Shown one piece after another: positions 30,593 through 43,299 of a stretch of 64,000 nucleotides of DNA. The position numbers and the translations under genes were made by a program. Within the stretch, counting starts at the first letter, position 1, and every line of letters begins with the position of its first letter. This stretch comes from Crotalaria pallida (lineage: Eukaryota; Streptophyta; Magnoliopsida; Fabales; Fabaceae), in contig CM075654.1 of NCBI GenBank assembly GCA_037953625.1, positions 26,033,501-26,097,500 on the forward strand, in the 5' to 3' direction. The notes below the pieces were generated by a model that saw only the letters and a program-made list of their open reading frames with translations, had not been told where the DNA came from and searched no databases.

Positions 30593-33331
30593 GATGCGTA
30601 AATCATTTGATTTCTTAAATTTTATCCACAGCGAATGATCTTTCAAAAGAGAACGTGTCATAGACTAGGATTTGGATTCAATCAACGTCATGGATAAGAG
30701 GAAGCAACTGGATAATAACTTGAGAAGAGGCCGTAATGCTATCTACTGAATTTGTAAATGCATGGCTACTCCTTTGGATCAGGTATGGAGGACGCCCAAC
30801 CAGCCAAAGCTTTATGGATATATGTTGTTATTATAATATTTGGGCGTGTTGAATATGTAACATCCCTTTCATATAATAAAAATGCATATTCCTGTGATGT
30901 CGACAATTTTTTTCCTGGTATATCTATTTATGTTAAGCCGGGATTATTAGGGGTATAATGATTAAATTTAACCCGATCTTTGAAAGAGATTACAAGCTAG
31001 ATTAATCAAACTAATCTAGTTCGATCCAGATATGATACCACATATAAATAAGATTAAATTGAAATGAACATAAACAATTTGGTTTGTTTCGGTCTAACAA
31101 TAATTAACATGCTAAATTCATTTAAAATTAAAAAAAAAACCTGAAAATTCATATTTTATAAAAAAATCCAATCATTAACCATAATATAAACACATCCAAG
31201 CAACAACTTTATTATTAAACATTAATTTGAACAATTGCATTCAATCATTTAAAAAAATATATTCAAATAAGCTCCAACACAAGTACATGACTTCTAAAAA
31301 CCAATGTAATATGATATACAAATTAAAAAATATAATCGATTTTGCCCGATATTCGTGGCCTCAGAAATTGCGAGAGAGTGGATTAAACCATTGATAATGG
31401 TCTGATTAAACAAAAGATCAGATCGGACCATCAGATTGGAAAGATTCAATCTTACTGATCTCGTCGATTTAATCTAGGGCAAATGAAAAATTTTCCTAAT
31501 GATGAAAAACAAATGGCCTCCATGTTAATGAAAGACTTAAATATTATTTTAGTCATTTTCCTTATTTTTAGGTTTTAATTTAACTTTTTATCTTTAAAGA
31601 GAGTCAATTTAATCCTCTATATATATTTCTAATATTTGTTGTAACGACCCGTCTTATTAAATTCTTAAGTGAAAATTAGTGATAACATTTTTCTTTTTCT
31701 TTTCTAACCTTAAAGAGTATAAAACAAAATTAGGTAGACACATATAGCCAATATACATTACCTGGCTTGGGTTTGTAAGATTTAACAAATCTAGAGTCCA
31801 TTTAATTTGTTTATGATGTTTACTTTAGAAAAAGTTTTTATAGCAATTTTTGATTAGGGATGACAATTGGACCTAGATTTAGTGAGCACTCATAAAAATT
31901 ACTCATACAAGAAGAGTATTTATACAATAAATAGGGAAGAGTATGGGGATGATTAATTACCCATTAAAATATAAGAGGATGAGTGCTGGGATGGGTACTA
32001 TACTACCTAACCAGCCCCATGCCCGCATACACATAACCATTCTTATTTTTTTTCCATAGAAGATCATAAAATATGTTAGAAACTAATATGTTAATATCAG
32101 CAAAATCCATAATTTAATACATCTATAATTATTAATATACTTACAAATTTGACACAACCCTTAAAATTATCTGCACATCTATTTTAAGGTAGAGATAACA
32201 ACATCTCCATCTATCCAATTTACAATCCACTAAAAAATTGTTTGACTATGGGATCGTTTAATTTGTTCTATCTTATGCTTGAAGTTTTGATAAAAACCTA
32301 TGAAGAGAACAATGAGTACTCTAATATGTTATAAGAAGAATTTATGTTAAATTTTTTATATTGATATATTTTGGATTGGTTATATTGGATTTATGGGTAA
32401 TAGGTACGATACGAGTATAAGTATATATGTATCTATTAGGTATGAGAACGAATGTTAAGGTTGTTACCCACACATGTGTGAGAACATATATAGATATTTT
32501 CTAAAAATGCGAGTATGAAAATGGGTACTCTAAAATCCTACGTGACCCTATCTATTGCCATTCTTACTTTTTGACATTCGTATCATTGTTTGATTGAGTT
32601 TTTACTAAAAACATTTATCCCAATAAAAAATTGAAATTCAGCTTTAAGAAAAAAGGTTAGGTATTATCATTAAGAGAGAACAAAACAATTAAATGTAGTA
32701 TTTCATCATATAAATGTTTAGACACTTATTACTTGATTATTAACAGTGTGACGACATTTTTTTCCCTATTTCTACACTCAGTGCACCATCTATTTCTTTT
32801 TTTTTTTTAATAAGAGACATTATATTTTTTTATAAATAATAAAAGAAATAACACATGGTTGTAACACACTCTTGGATACCCCATGTATATGTCCCTAAAG
32901 TAAGTAGCTGGCGACTGAATTGGATGAAAGCAAAAGTGTTGCCTTGTGTAAAAATAGTAGTGATAGGAGTAAAGGACTCGTGTTCAAATACAGATAAGAT
33001 TGAGCCTCGCCCATGTTCATCAGCAAATCTAATAGATCGTTTGGTGAGAATATTTATTTAAAATCCTCCATTAATTAATTAAAAAAATTATGAATATGTC
33101 CAAAAGAGCTGAAAGAAACCAAAAATATATCTCTGCTAGCTCCTACATAGACCATACTCTTTTTCCTTTTATCATAAAAAGTGGAAGATAGTGTTTATTA
33201 GTGCCATTTGGAAATGGTGGTCCAAGTGCTTAAAGTAGCACGGTAAGGTCTTCTTTACTCTTTAGCACCAAAAGAAGCATAAAATTTGTTGCGACAAACA
33301 GTAGCGCTCATTAGTCAAACTCTATTGAGCG

Positions 33332-33333
<2 letters not shown>
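30590..33333. other. AT-rich intergenic DNA
   Basis: No gene or complete element is recognised. TGTAACGACCCG near 31640 resembles a gypsy LTR start and may mark a fragment. Other small frames have no recognisable content. Confidence 0.5.

Positions 33334-33375
<42 letters not shown>
33334..33375. repeat. (AT)n then (GT)n microsatellite
   Basis: About 42 bp of AT repeats followed by a short GT run. Confidence 0.97.
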
Positions 33376-33385
<10 letters not shown>

Positions 33386-33657
33386 TCGGTTAGTTTGGTT
33401 AATTGGACACGTGGTCCTTGGTGGCGTTGTCTTGTGAAACAATGTGAAATGACATTTAACAAAAAATAAAAATAAAAATTGAAAAATGTATTGACTTTAG
33501 AACATGGGATTGATCCCATCTCAACTACTACCAAAACAACAAAGCAAAACAAGTTGCACAAAGAAAAAACAGGTCGTCATGAGTTATCTTTGTGTAAGGA
33601 ATTAATAGGTCCTATGAACTTCAAAACTTAGAGAAAAAGCTTAATTGAAGAAACTGC

Positions 33658-33707
33658 TAGTTGAACCAAAAAGTGTATGTGGTAGTTGAACCAAAAAGTG
33701 TATGTAC
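33658..33707. repeat. Short tandem duplication (about 25 bp x 2)
   Basis: The block TAGTTGAACCAAAAAGTGTA occurs twice head to tail. Confidence 0.9.
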
Positions 33708-35689
33708 CTCGCGAGTTTGGTCTAACCACTTTCAATTTATTTTTGGGTATCATAGGACTTGGCGGATTCTAGATAGTACATGACCATGTGTTCACACTGG
33801 TGAAAAGGGGTTCGATGCGGGGCGTGCCAGTTCGCCAATTCGAATGAACACGAGTCAAAAACGGGAATGAAAATATCAAGCGATTGGCAAAAACGTAAAT
33901 GGGCTTGGGAAAACGTAAATGACGAGAAAGTAAATCGACAGAAACGTAAAGGGGAAGCGGTAAAGTGCAGGAACGTAAAGGTCAAAGCAGTAAAAATGCG
34001 CGAATTTAAAGGTGCTGGAAACGTAAAGGCAGAATTTAAAGGTGCTGGAAAGGTAAAGGAAAACAAAAAGATTGCATTGAATTTGTAAAGTGCTGGGAAT
34101 GTAAAGTGGTTATTACAATGGCATTTTCTCCGTTAATCTGCTTGCGGTGAGATGTTAGGATGATTACCAATGTGCCAACCCCGATTACAAACAAGTAATT
34201 ACCTATTTATAGTCCTAGAAAACAACTACCCTTACACTACATTATTGGGCACGTTCTGCATAACCGCAGCAGCCATGTCCTAATTGAGTAACTACCTACC
34301 AAATAACTACCCACGACGCAGTTTCTTCGCTTGTTCTCCTTTTGCCACGTGTCTTCGGTAGTCTTCGATAATTCCTCTTCGACAAGCATCTTCCCACAAC
34401 TGAAATAAGAAAACTTTGAAACTCTTGGAATTTTTACACAAGTCCTTTGCCAGCTTTGTCGAAGTGACATCCTCTTGCTTTTTTGGGCTTTTAGGATCCC
34501 TGTCGACTCCAAGCTCCTTTCAACAAGGTGTCGGCCTTAATTGAATTAATCCCTTAGTCGATTTTGATGACATAATTAATGACTTAGCTATGATTTTGGC
34601 CATCAACCTAGCTAGTGATCATGTTACAATCTCTCCTGAGGGATTATCGATAAAGGACTTTTATTTTCCTTCTTTAAATAGAAAGATACTCAAAGTTTTT
34701 TCTGGGAAAAGGTTTCAACTTTGAGTTGCAGAAGACTCTCAGGTACCACCTAAACTAGTATTTCAGCTGGAGTATGCCCTTCATCTAGGCTTTTCATCTC
34801 AGCTTGAAATACAAGAGGTGATCCCTACGTAATCTCTCTTCCGAATCCCTTTGACATTTTGACATTGTTCCTCTGGAGTAAAGATTTTGACATTGTTCCT
34901 CTCTCTTCCGAATCCCTTTAATCTCACATGTTTAATCTCTGAGACTTTTTTCTTCACTCCTTCGAACAACTTCTCTTCTTTCCAGAAATCATAAGGTTGG
35001 TCCATCGTTTATGCCATTTACACACTTTTAGCCCTTTGAACGTTGGAAGTGACGTATTTATAGCCATGAGGAAGTGAATTAGATGTTGATGTGACCGTTC
35101 TCTTGTTCCCAATGCGTCATCATTACTACTCTGGCCTCCTCGGTTGCCATGTTAATACTCTTTCGACGCCGTCCTCATCCATTTGTCGACATACATCCAT
35201 GTCCTTCGAAGTCACTTTTAAGCAGTTCGCTTAAGTACACTTCAGTCGACATCACTTATATTGTCGATCTTTCCCATCCCATCGATACACGTGCAGATCT
35301 TTCGAAGTCACTTTTAGGCAAGACACCTAAGTACACTTCCGTCGACATCACTTATGCATTCGACATTCTTTCCACTTGTCGAAATTTGACTTCTAGTCAA
35401 TAGAGGCCCCCCAAGTTTTGGCATTCGACGTACCTTTTCGGAGGATGTCAAAAGTTGTACCTTTTTGCGAAACGTCGTTGGGATTCGGGACTTGGGCTGG
35501 TGACGTGAAAAGGTAAGGCCCACGCGGCCCTTTCTTCGACACCTTTCCCGAACTAGGATGGTGGTTCAAAACGTATTTTCACACCCTATTTAAACTCACG
35601 TCACTTGTCATTATCCTGCCATTTCGTTTCCTTGAGTCTTACTGCACTTTCTTCTTCTCACTTGTGATTTCTGTACTCGAATTGAATGT
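33708..35689 (-). other. Probable 3' LTR/3' region of the Tat-like element
   Basis: No conserved coding sequence on either strand. It holds irregular AACGTAAA repeats (about 33888-34100), a twice-occurring TTTTGACATTGTTCCTCT block (34850-34900) and an imperfect direct repeat beginning TCGAAGTCACTTTTA (35207 and 35297). Assignment to an LTR rests on position only. Confidence 0.35.
35584..35592 (+). promoter_or_regulatory. TATA-like box upstream of the antisense ORF
   Basis: CTATTTAAAC lies about 180 bp before the ATG at 35767 on the plus strand, in front of a pyrimidine-rich leader. It is a candidate promoter for the plant mobile domain ORF, opposite to the retroelement's own transcription. 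Not tested. Confidence 0.35.
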
Positions 35690-35766
35690 CAACAACGGCT
35701 GCTATCATGAGATCGAGTTTCTAATCCTGAAATTGACCTTAATGTTTCCCACAACTTAGAAGTCTT

Positions 35767-35972
35767 ATGATCCCTGTTACTTCTTGTGTTCCTGCGGATG
35801 GAAAAACTGTAAACCCTAAACCTTATTTCCTTGGCCCATTGCTTACTTTGGACGAAGCCAAACATTCTAACATTGCTGACTACTTCCCTTTGTACAATCC
35901 AGATGACACTCGTCCCTTGATCACCCTCGATTCCATTAGTATATCCCATTTCGATAAGGATCAAGCGGCAAG
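35767..35972 (+). pseudogene. Plant mobile domain ORF, fragment 1 (N-terminus)
   Basis: Open from ATG 35767 up to the solo LTR at 35973. It reads PYFLGPLLTLDEAKHSNIAD and continues in frame to SHFDKDQAA. Coding resumes after the GCAAG duplication at 40156. This is the front of the antisense ORF of the Tat-like element. On its own it has no diagnostic motif; identity comes from continuity with fragments 2 and 3. Confidence 0.55.
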
Positions 35973-38900
35973 TGCAACACCCGCATTTTTCCCCATTTTA
36001 ATAAATTGATTTTTGGGGATTTCTGATTGGTCGATTCTTTTTAATTTGAGATAAAAATATTATTTGATTTATAATAATGCGTAAAAATGAGGAAATTATT
36101 TTAAATGGATTAAATATGTGATTCTTGTGTTTTGGCAATTTAAAGGATTTATTTTATAGTAATGAATTATTTTATTCGTGTTTTGAAGAAAGTATTCGTT
36201 ATCGATTTAAAAAAAAGGGATTTATTTAACTTTGAAAATTCATAACTTTTGATCCGTAAATCTAAATTAAACGAATTTACAGTCAAAGTGATCGTGTTGA
36301 AAATATAGAATTTAATTTGTGTTGATATTTTATATAGTGCCTTGTCGATTTTATAAAATTCTGTTTGTTTCGCATAATTCTATTTTTCGCGTTTACACGT
36401 TACGGTTTCGATCCGTGACTTTTCGAAGAAATTCGAAAACAAGAAAATTGAGAAATTTTGACTCATTTTACACTTCACTGGTTAGGAGACTCTCTGTACA
36501 ATTTGAGGTGATTTGGAGTTGATTTGATATTTTTAATAATTTCCAAACAGTGAACAGTCCTGTTCCGATTTTTTCATAATTAAAGAGAATTTTAATTGAA
36601 AAAATAGGACTTAGACGACACCAAATAATCTAAAAATTTTTATGAGATGATCTCGAATAGGTTTAGATGTCCTGTACCAAATTTCATGTCAATTGGAGCT
36701 AGTTTACTGTTTTAAATAAATGCATGTTTGCCTCAAATTGCAACAGTCCTGATTGGATTTTTGTGGCAAATTTGGATAAAAACTTGTGCTCTGGATATTG
36801 GAATGACTTGAAAATTTTATGTGATGAACTTTAATATATGTTTTAGTGTTTTTCAAAGTTTGGGACTGAAATTATTTGATTTGATATGATTTTGGATTTC
36901 TCCTTTCTTATTTTCTCCGTGCTCGGACTAAAACTTTACTTGATACTTTCTGAGATGTATGAACCTTTGTGCATGCTTCTATGAATTGGCTGGAATTCAT
37001 GAGTTAATTAAGATGTTTTGATGTAATTGACCGATTAAATATTTAAATATGTGTTTAGGTCATGTATAAATAAAATTATAAGTTAATTGATTACGGTTGT
37101 ATTTCGGTTTAGGTGAATGGTTTAAGGTTAAGATAATTGGCTTTATGTGATGCATGCTAATTACTTAACTACACGTATATTTGACTTAGATTATTGTAAG
37201 TAAAAGAAAGTGAAAGAAAAGGAATAATTTAATTGGTCGATGTGTTGTACTTAATTATGTGGTTTGCCTTGAAAACTACTTGAATTTGAACTAGTATAGT
37301 TTTAATTTAATCAAAGAGTATTGAGTTTGCTAGTTGCTGCCCTCATTCATTTTATGATTCTAAGTTTGAAAAAAAATGAATTGTTTAAGTGTTTATTCGG
37401 TAGCGAAGTATTAAAAGAACGAAAATGCGATTTTACGGTGTTTTCGAATTTTCTAAAAGTGATTTCTTGGACTTAATTCTTTGCTGTCCAGAATTCATTT
37501 GACATGTTTTTAAATTCTAAAAATGTGTTTGATTTAAAGATCATGTTTTAAGCGGTATTTGATTTGAGAAAGAGTTGGATTGAAAAAGTTAAATTTTTCG
37601 GTGTTTTCGGTTCGCGTAAGTTGGTTTCCAAGACAAACCAGAAGCTAACTAATTCGTTTAAATTTCATTGGTGAATTTTTTTTAAAAGTGTTTGACGTGT
37701 TTAAATTATTGCATTACTTCGAAATAAAATTGAGGAAAAGGGATTGTGTTCGATTTTATTCGAAGGACTTTAACATGGGTTTTCAATGGGCGATTTTAAT
37801 TATGCACTTGATGCTCGATTTAAATTATGATATTAATATATAATCTCTGTCTTGAGGTTATAGAAGGTGTTAGTCGCGGACGTGAGTCGGAAGGCTGTAC
37901 CTGCATGGACTCTCTGGATTGCTATCATCATTCGAGGTGAGAGAGCAGCTTTCCTAAGACACAGTGGTGTGTAGGTAAAATATTAAGAGGTTCCTGACCA
38001 TCTCAAAAGCCGAAACGTGGGGTTTGCTAGCCATTCATATAGCGGCAATTGATTGTGTGTGTATGGCCGCTTATACGCAGGACTAAGACATCCCTTTTGT
38101 TGTAATATAATGACATGATGCTACCTATTTATGATAATGGTATGATATGATGTTATATGCCTGCTGAACTTTTATTTGAAAATCGAAAGTAACCATGCTA
38201 TGTAAGATATTTTTTGTGTTATGAGATAATGATGCTGATAAAAGATGAAAGATTTGGTTTATGGCGAGACATAATTATGACGAAAATGATCGGTGATTTG
38301 AGTTGACAAAAAAGAAAGTATACGTGGTAAAGTGATGGTCAAAGTTTAAGTAAGTGATTAAAGGAGATTGGAATTGTACAGAAAGTATTGTTGGAGATGA
38401 CGAGTGGTTGTGCATATTACGGAAATGTAAAAGTAAATCCCCTTGATGTGCACAACCTATGTCATGTGTTCTCCAGGTTGAGGATAAGTGCTGGCCGTGT
38501 GAGCTGTATGCCACGGTTTTGAGCCCCCAACTGGGATGACGATGTGAAAAAGGAAAATGAGTATGTGAAGTATTGAGGAAAATTTAATGTAAATGATTCG
38601 ATTAGAGGTCGAGGTTCACTGAAGGGATGTACAAGGGTGACTCGCCGAATCTAGGGTTAATAAAATACTAATAAAACAATAAAAGACATTGAATAACGTG
38701 GCGATTTGAGTGTGAAGTAGTGGAGAGGAAGATACCCTGTTTATCTACGGATACTCAGGTGAGCGATTGTGATAGGGGAGGGTGATGACGGTGAAACGTC
38801 AAGTAACCTAGAGTGTTTTTCTAGGAGGAACTAGTCTATAAGTGATCGGGACTTAAGACCCAAGGGATCGTAGCGTGTTCTGCACTCGAGGCTAGAAAAG

Positions 38901-40155
38901 TACTGTCGCCCCCTTGATCAAATTCGAAATGGTGAGAGGGAATCTGAATGAGGCGGGCAGTCGAATGGTTTTGGGCCCTTGCGGTATCGCGTAAAATATT
39001 AATTGCCGTAAAGACTGGCCTGTACGGTTGTGGTCTTGACAAATATATTATATGTTGTTTGTTTTCTCAACGGTTCGACCTGCGTGGGTTAAGGTTCATG
39101 TACATCCCATTTGCTTCCGACTAGGTTTGGATGGATTGGAGGAGATGTATGTGTGCTAACCAAACTCCTTGATGACCTTTCCCTAAGTCCTCTATCTTCG
39201 ATGGATGCGCTTCAATAAAACTTAATAAGAAAAATATATGAAGTTGATGAAGTAATCATTAATAATGAAGATAAGAGTTATGGAAAGTTTGTGGTAACGA
39301 TGAGGCTTTCAGGCAAGGAGAGGAATGAAAACGCCGAATAAAGAGAAAAGAATTATGAAAGCGTTATGGCAATAAGAGTATTTCTGTGTGTGAATACGAA
39401 AAGAAATATCGGTGAAGGGAAAACTTGAGCCTAAGGCCTGGAGTGCCCAGTATGAGAAAGAGATGATAATGATAAATGAAGATACGGAAAATGATAAAGG
39501 AAATTCTTGATGTGTGAATGCATGTTTAGTGTGTTGTTGTTTATTTGTTTAACTTAATATATCTGCCTGCTATAATTCCACACCGTCGGCTTTCCGCCCG
39601 GGAACGTTGACTCTCTCCTTGTCTCTTGGTTGTATGCCCTATTGGTACTGTGTTGACCACTCAGATGAAGGATCTGCGGATTAAGGTGGACTCGAGCGGA
39701 GGATCTTTTCGGTGGAGTGTTCGGGCGTGCACAATGGGAGTATGATACGGCACGGGCGCCTGCAACAGCTTTTATTGATAAGGGTTGTTCGTTCTCTTTA
39801 GTATTCATTATGTAATGCTGTGATGTTGTATCTTGGTTTAGGTAGACTCTGATAGCTTTACTCGGATATCCTGTCACCCCGTACTGACAATAATGTTTTC
39901 ACACTTGATATTTGAAATGATATTCGATGATTTATGATTATGATAAGTTGGGTTTCAAAGCGCTGTGTTGGTAACATCTCGATTTGGAACTTGACGTGTG
40001 AGGTGGGACATGAATGATTTATTTGATAATGGAAATGTTTTTGAACAAGAAATGTTTTACAAAATGACTTCATTCCCACGTCACCAATGTAAAAAAAAAA
40101 TTCCAGATTTTTACTAAATAAAAGTAAATTCAAGTTACTAAATCGGGGTGTTACA
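35973..40155 (+). mobile_element. Long solo LTR of a Tekay-like gypsy family
   Basis: Starts TGCAACACCCG and ends CGGGGTGTTACA, with exact 5-bp duplication GCAAG (35968-35972, 40156-40160). 4183 bp without gag-pol. It shares blocks with the minus-strand LTR at 14522-19501 (GCTTCCGACTAGGTT at about 39115; AATTCCACAC near 39575). A donor-like GAG|GTGAGAG occurs near 37937. It splits the plant mobile domain ORF. Small frames are not conserved proteins. Confidence 0.88.
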
Positions 40156-40392
40156 GCAAGGGTCTTCCGAAGTGCCAAAGTGATCACCAACTTCAAAGAC
40201 TAGTACTTGAGGATAAAGAACTTCAAAAAGGCCTCTTGGATAAAGGCTGGTTTTTATGACTTGCTGCGCTTGACCATGTTGGGTTTGAGAACCCACGAAA
40301 GCCTCTTTGCAGCCGCTTGCTATTTTAGGTACCGTCGAACCAATTGCATTCACTTTCGTTACGGCATGATGACTCCAACCCTTTTCAATGTT
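40156..40392 (+). pseudogene. Plant mobile domain ORF, fragment 2
   Basis: Continues fragment 1 with one in-frame TAG (40200-40202). Residues ASWIKAGFYDLLRLTMLGL and FRYGMMTPTLFNV match the usual start of the plant mobile (aminotransferase-like, PF10536) domain, where a TxTLxDV motif precedes LxGLxxDG. It is cut at 40392 by an Athila-like insertion; the next residues (LTGLRLDGE) appear at 52345. Confidence 0.75.
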
Positions 40393-41717
40393 TGTTGGGT
40401 CACCGGCAAGTATACCGGGTCACAAGTAATAAAGAGTAAGTAAATTATTGTTCCACAGGGGATTGCAAATTGTTTCTAATTTCTTTCACCTAATTGCGAT
40501 TGCTATGTGAAACTTGTAGGGGTTTTGAGATTTAGAACAGAATGGAGAAAAGGTAGAATGAAACAATACAGAAAAAAATGTAATTAGAAGCAAATATGGG
40601 AAAGGTTAGGAACTTGATTTCATTGTAGAATTAGGTTATTAATTATGAAAATCTGTTTTCTAATAAATCAACAACTCCAGAAACAATAAAAGCTAGATCC
40701 CTCATGGCTATTATGTTTCATACTAAACTTTACCCCTTAATCCCTTAAGTGAGTTCTTGTTTATGAGAGTTATACAATTACCCAAAAGTATTCCTATGAT
40801 TGAATAATTATATTGTTTGGCTGAAAGGCCTAATCTAAATCCTTATTTTCCAATTAATGTTCAGATTACCAAAGCAAAATATAAAGTGATCAATTCTATG
40901 AATTGTAATTAAAACGCTACCAAACAATTGATTTAAAAAGAAAAAAACTTTAATTCATAAATAAACAGCCAAGTTAAGGTCCATACAAATCCACCCTATT
41001 CCTAACAAGAGGTTCAGTTATACATATTGGAAGAAGAAGAAGAAGGAATGGGAAAAACTAATAATCATAGACAATAATCAATTTACCCCCAAGAGATCTT
41101 CAATCTTCAAGTGGATTCCTCCAACAATGTTGATCTCCAATCCTTGTGCCTTGCCTCCTTGCTCTCAATTGCAGAACCAACCTCTCTTCTCTAATCCTAA
41201 TTCTATTCTAATCTCTAATTTGGCTCTGAAATGTCTACAAAACATAATGGAAAAACCTATATTTAAAGTCTAAAACTAATCCTAATTGATTGGAAGCAAA
41301 ACTGATCAGAAAGTGGCCCAATTGGGCTTTCTCGAACGTCGCGCGCCTGGGCTCCCGGAGACACACGCCTGGGCGCACAAGTCTGATGAAATGCTGCTGA
41401 CCGGGGTGAGCGCGCCTGGGCGTGGGGATCTCCACGGCTAGGCATGTCAGCCCTACTTCGACTCCGTTTCGCTCTGTTCTTGTGCCATTTTCAAGATCCT
41501 TTCATCCTCTTTTCAGCTCCATAATTATTTTCTTCAATTAAGCTCTGAAAAAACTTGAAACATACACAAAACAGATCAAAACGTTCAAAGGATTCTAAAT
41601 TAACTAACTTCCTAAAAACTATACAAAAAGTCCTAAATTTGCAAGAGAAACAAACCAAATCATTAGTAAAAGGGAGTCTAAATCATGCTCGAAACAACAT
41701 ATGTTGGACCCAAATCA
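40393..41717 (-). repeat. 3' LTR of the minus-strand Athila-like element
   Basis: 1325 bp, homologous to the reverse complement of 41788-43079, with CGCCTGGGCG-type motifs near 41340-41430. Confidence 0.85.
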
Positions 41718-41787
41718 CTCCCCCAAACTTAGTATTTTGCATGTCCCAAGCAAAAGTAAAATAAAAACTCTAGAAAACAAGACTACC

Positions 41788-43079
41788 TGATTTGGGTCTA
41801 ACATATGATGTTTTAGAGCTTAATTTGACTCACTTTTGCTTAGTTTTGGTTTGTTTCTTAAGTATTTTAGGTAGATTTTCTTTAGTTTTTAATTAGTTTA
41901 GGAAAATTTTATTCCCTTGAACGTTTTGATCCGTTTTGGATATGTTTCAGGTACTTTTGGGAGCTAAATTGGATAAAATAACATTGGAGCTGGAAAGAGC
42001 ATAAGAGAACCTTGAAAATGACACAAGAACGGAGAAAAACAGAGCCATATCAGGTGTCACACGCCCTGGCGCGCATGCAGCGAAGAAAATTTGATAATCA
42101 GAGGTTGCACGCCCAAGCGTGCTCACATCGCTAATTTCAGGACTATCAAACCTGGCGCGCCCAGGCGCGCGATGTACGTGAAGGTCCAATTGGGCTGATT
42201 TCTGATGCGTTTTTCAGGGGATTAATTAGGATTTCGTTTTATCTTTTAAATACAGGTTTTAGAACTAGGTTAGGCAGCTTTTAGAGAGGGAGATTACATA
42301 ATTTTAGAGAGTTTTAGAAGAGGAGAAGATCAAGGATTGGAAGATCCAAGGCTTTTCCATGGTAAACATGTATTCTTCTATTACTTTTGTTCTTATTTTC
42401 ATGATGTGTAACTAAAACCCTTGTGTTAGGAATTGGTGAATTAGTATGGAATAGTTTATTGATTTCATGAATTGATGTTTTTTCGTTTCTAAATCATGTG
42501 TTTGATTGTGTTTTATTTTCAATTCATAAATCTAGCTAATTTATGTCTTGTTTTGGATCTCTAATTCTTCAATTGAGAGATTAGGAATTAGAATAGGCCA
42601 TGCCTTCAAACAATATAGTTATTCAACAAGTAGGAATACAATTGGGTAATTATATAACATGATTAATTCCTTGTTCTTAATTAAGATTATTCAATAGTTT
42701 AATCTCTTAAGGAATTAAGGATTATCTAATTGAATAAGAAACGGTAATTATACAAGAGGGATCTAATAGTTACCAATTTAGGAATTTGTTCATGATTAAG
42801 GGAAAAACAGAGATTCATGATAAATAAACAACGCCTACAATGAAACCATGTTCCTAACATATTTCTCAAATTGCTCACACTTTAATTTATTTTATTTTAT
42901 TTTCTGTTTTTATTTTATTTCAAATCAATCTTAATTAATTAATTAGAAACTTATAGATTTTGCTTTTAACTACTCTTTGGTGAAAATTAATTGAACAATT
43001 TGCAATCCCTATGGGACGATATCTGGTCTTAACCGACTGTATTACTTTGCGATCTAGTATACTTGCTAGAGAGTGAACA
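41788..43079 (+). repeat. 5' LTR of gag-protease element
   Basis: 1292 bp; begins TGATTTGGGTCTAAC and ends AGAGTGAACA. It contains CCCAGGCGCGC-type motif clusters (about 42060-42170). Confidence 0.93.
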
Positions 43080-43083
43080 AGTT

Positions 43084-43102
43084 TTTGGCGCCGTTGCCGC
43101 GG
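43084..43102 (+). other. Primer-binding site (tRNA-Asp type)
   Basis: TGGCGCCGTTGCCGCGGA begins five bases after the LTR. It matches the complement of the tRNA-Asp 3' end used by Athila/Tat elements except for one base (GCGGA for GGGGA). Confidence 0.85.
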
Positions 43103-43299
43103 ATTGAAATTCGTTTCAATTAATTTTCGGTACTTAGTAGTAGTTTTAGGTGAAAGTTATTTTTTTTTGTTAGTTTCTTGTCTCAATAGGTACTGCGTAA
43201 TTTTTCTTTTGTTTTTGTTTTGTGCAAGAATTTTTATTAATTTAAGTGCAAAGAGGAGAAAAATTCAGCACTAGAAGAGGGGAAACACCAACATTGAAG

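Noticed and set aside
33322..33561. Frame ending in a repeated IYIY tract
   Set aside because: Translation of the (AT)n microsatellite.
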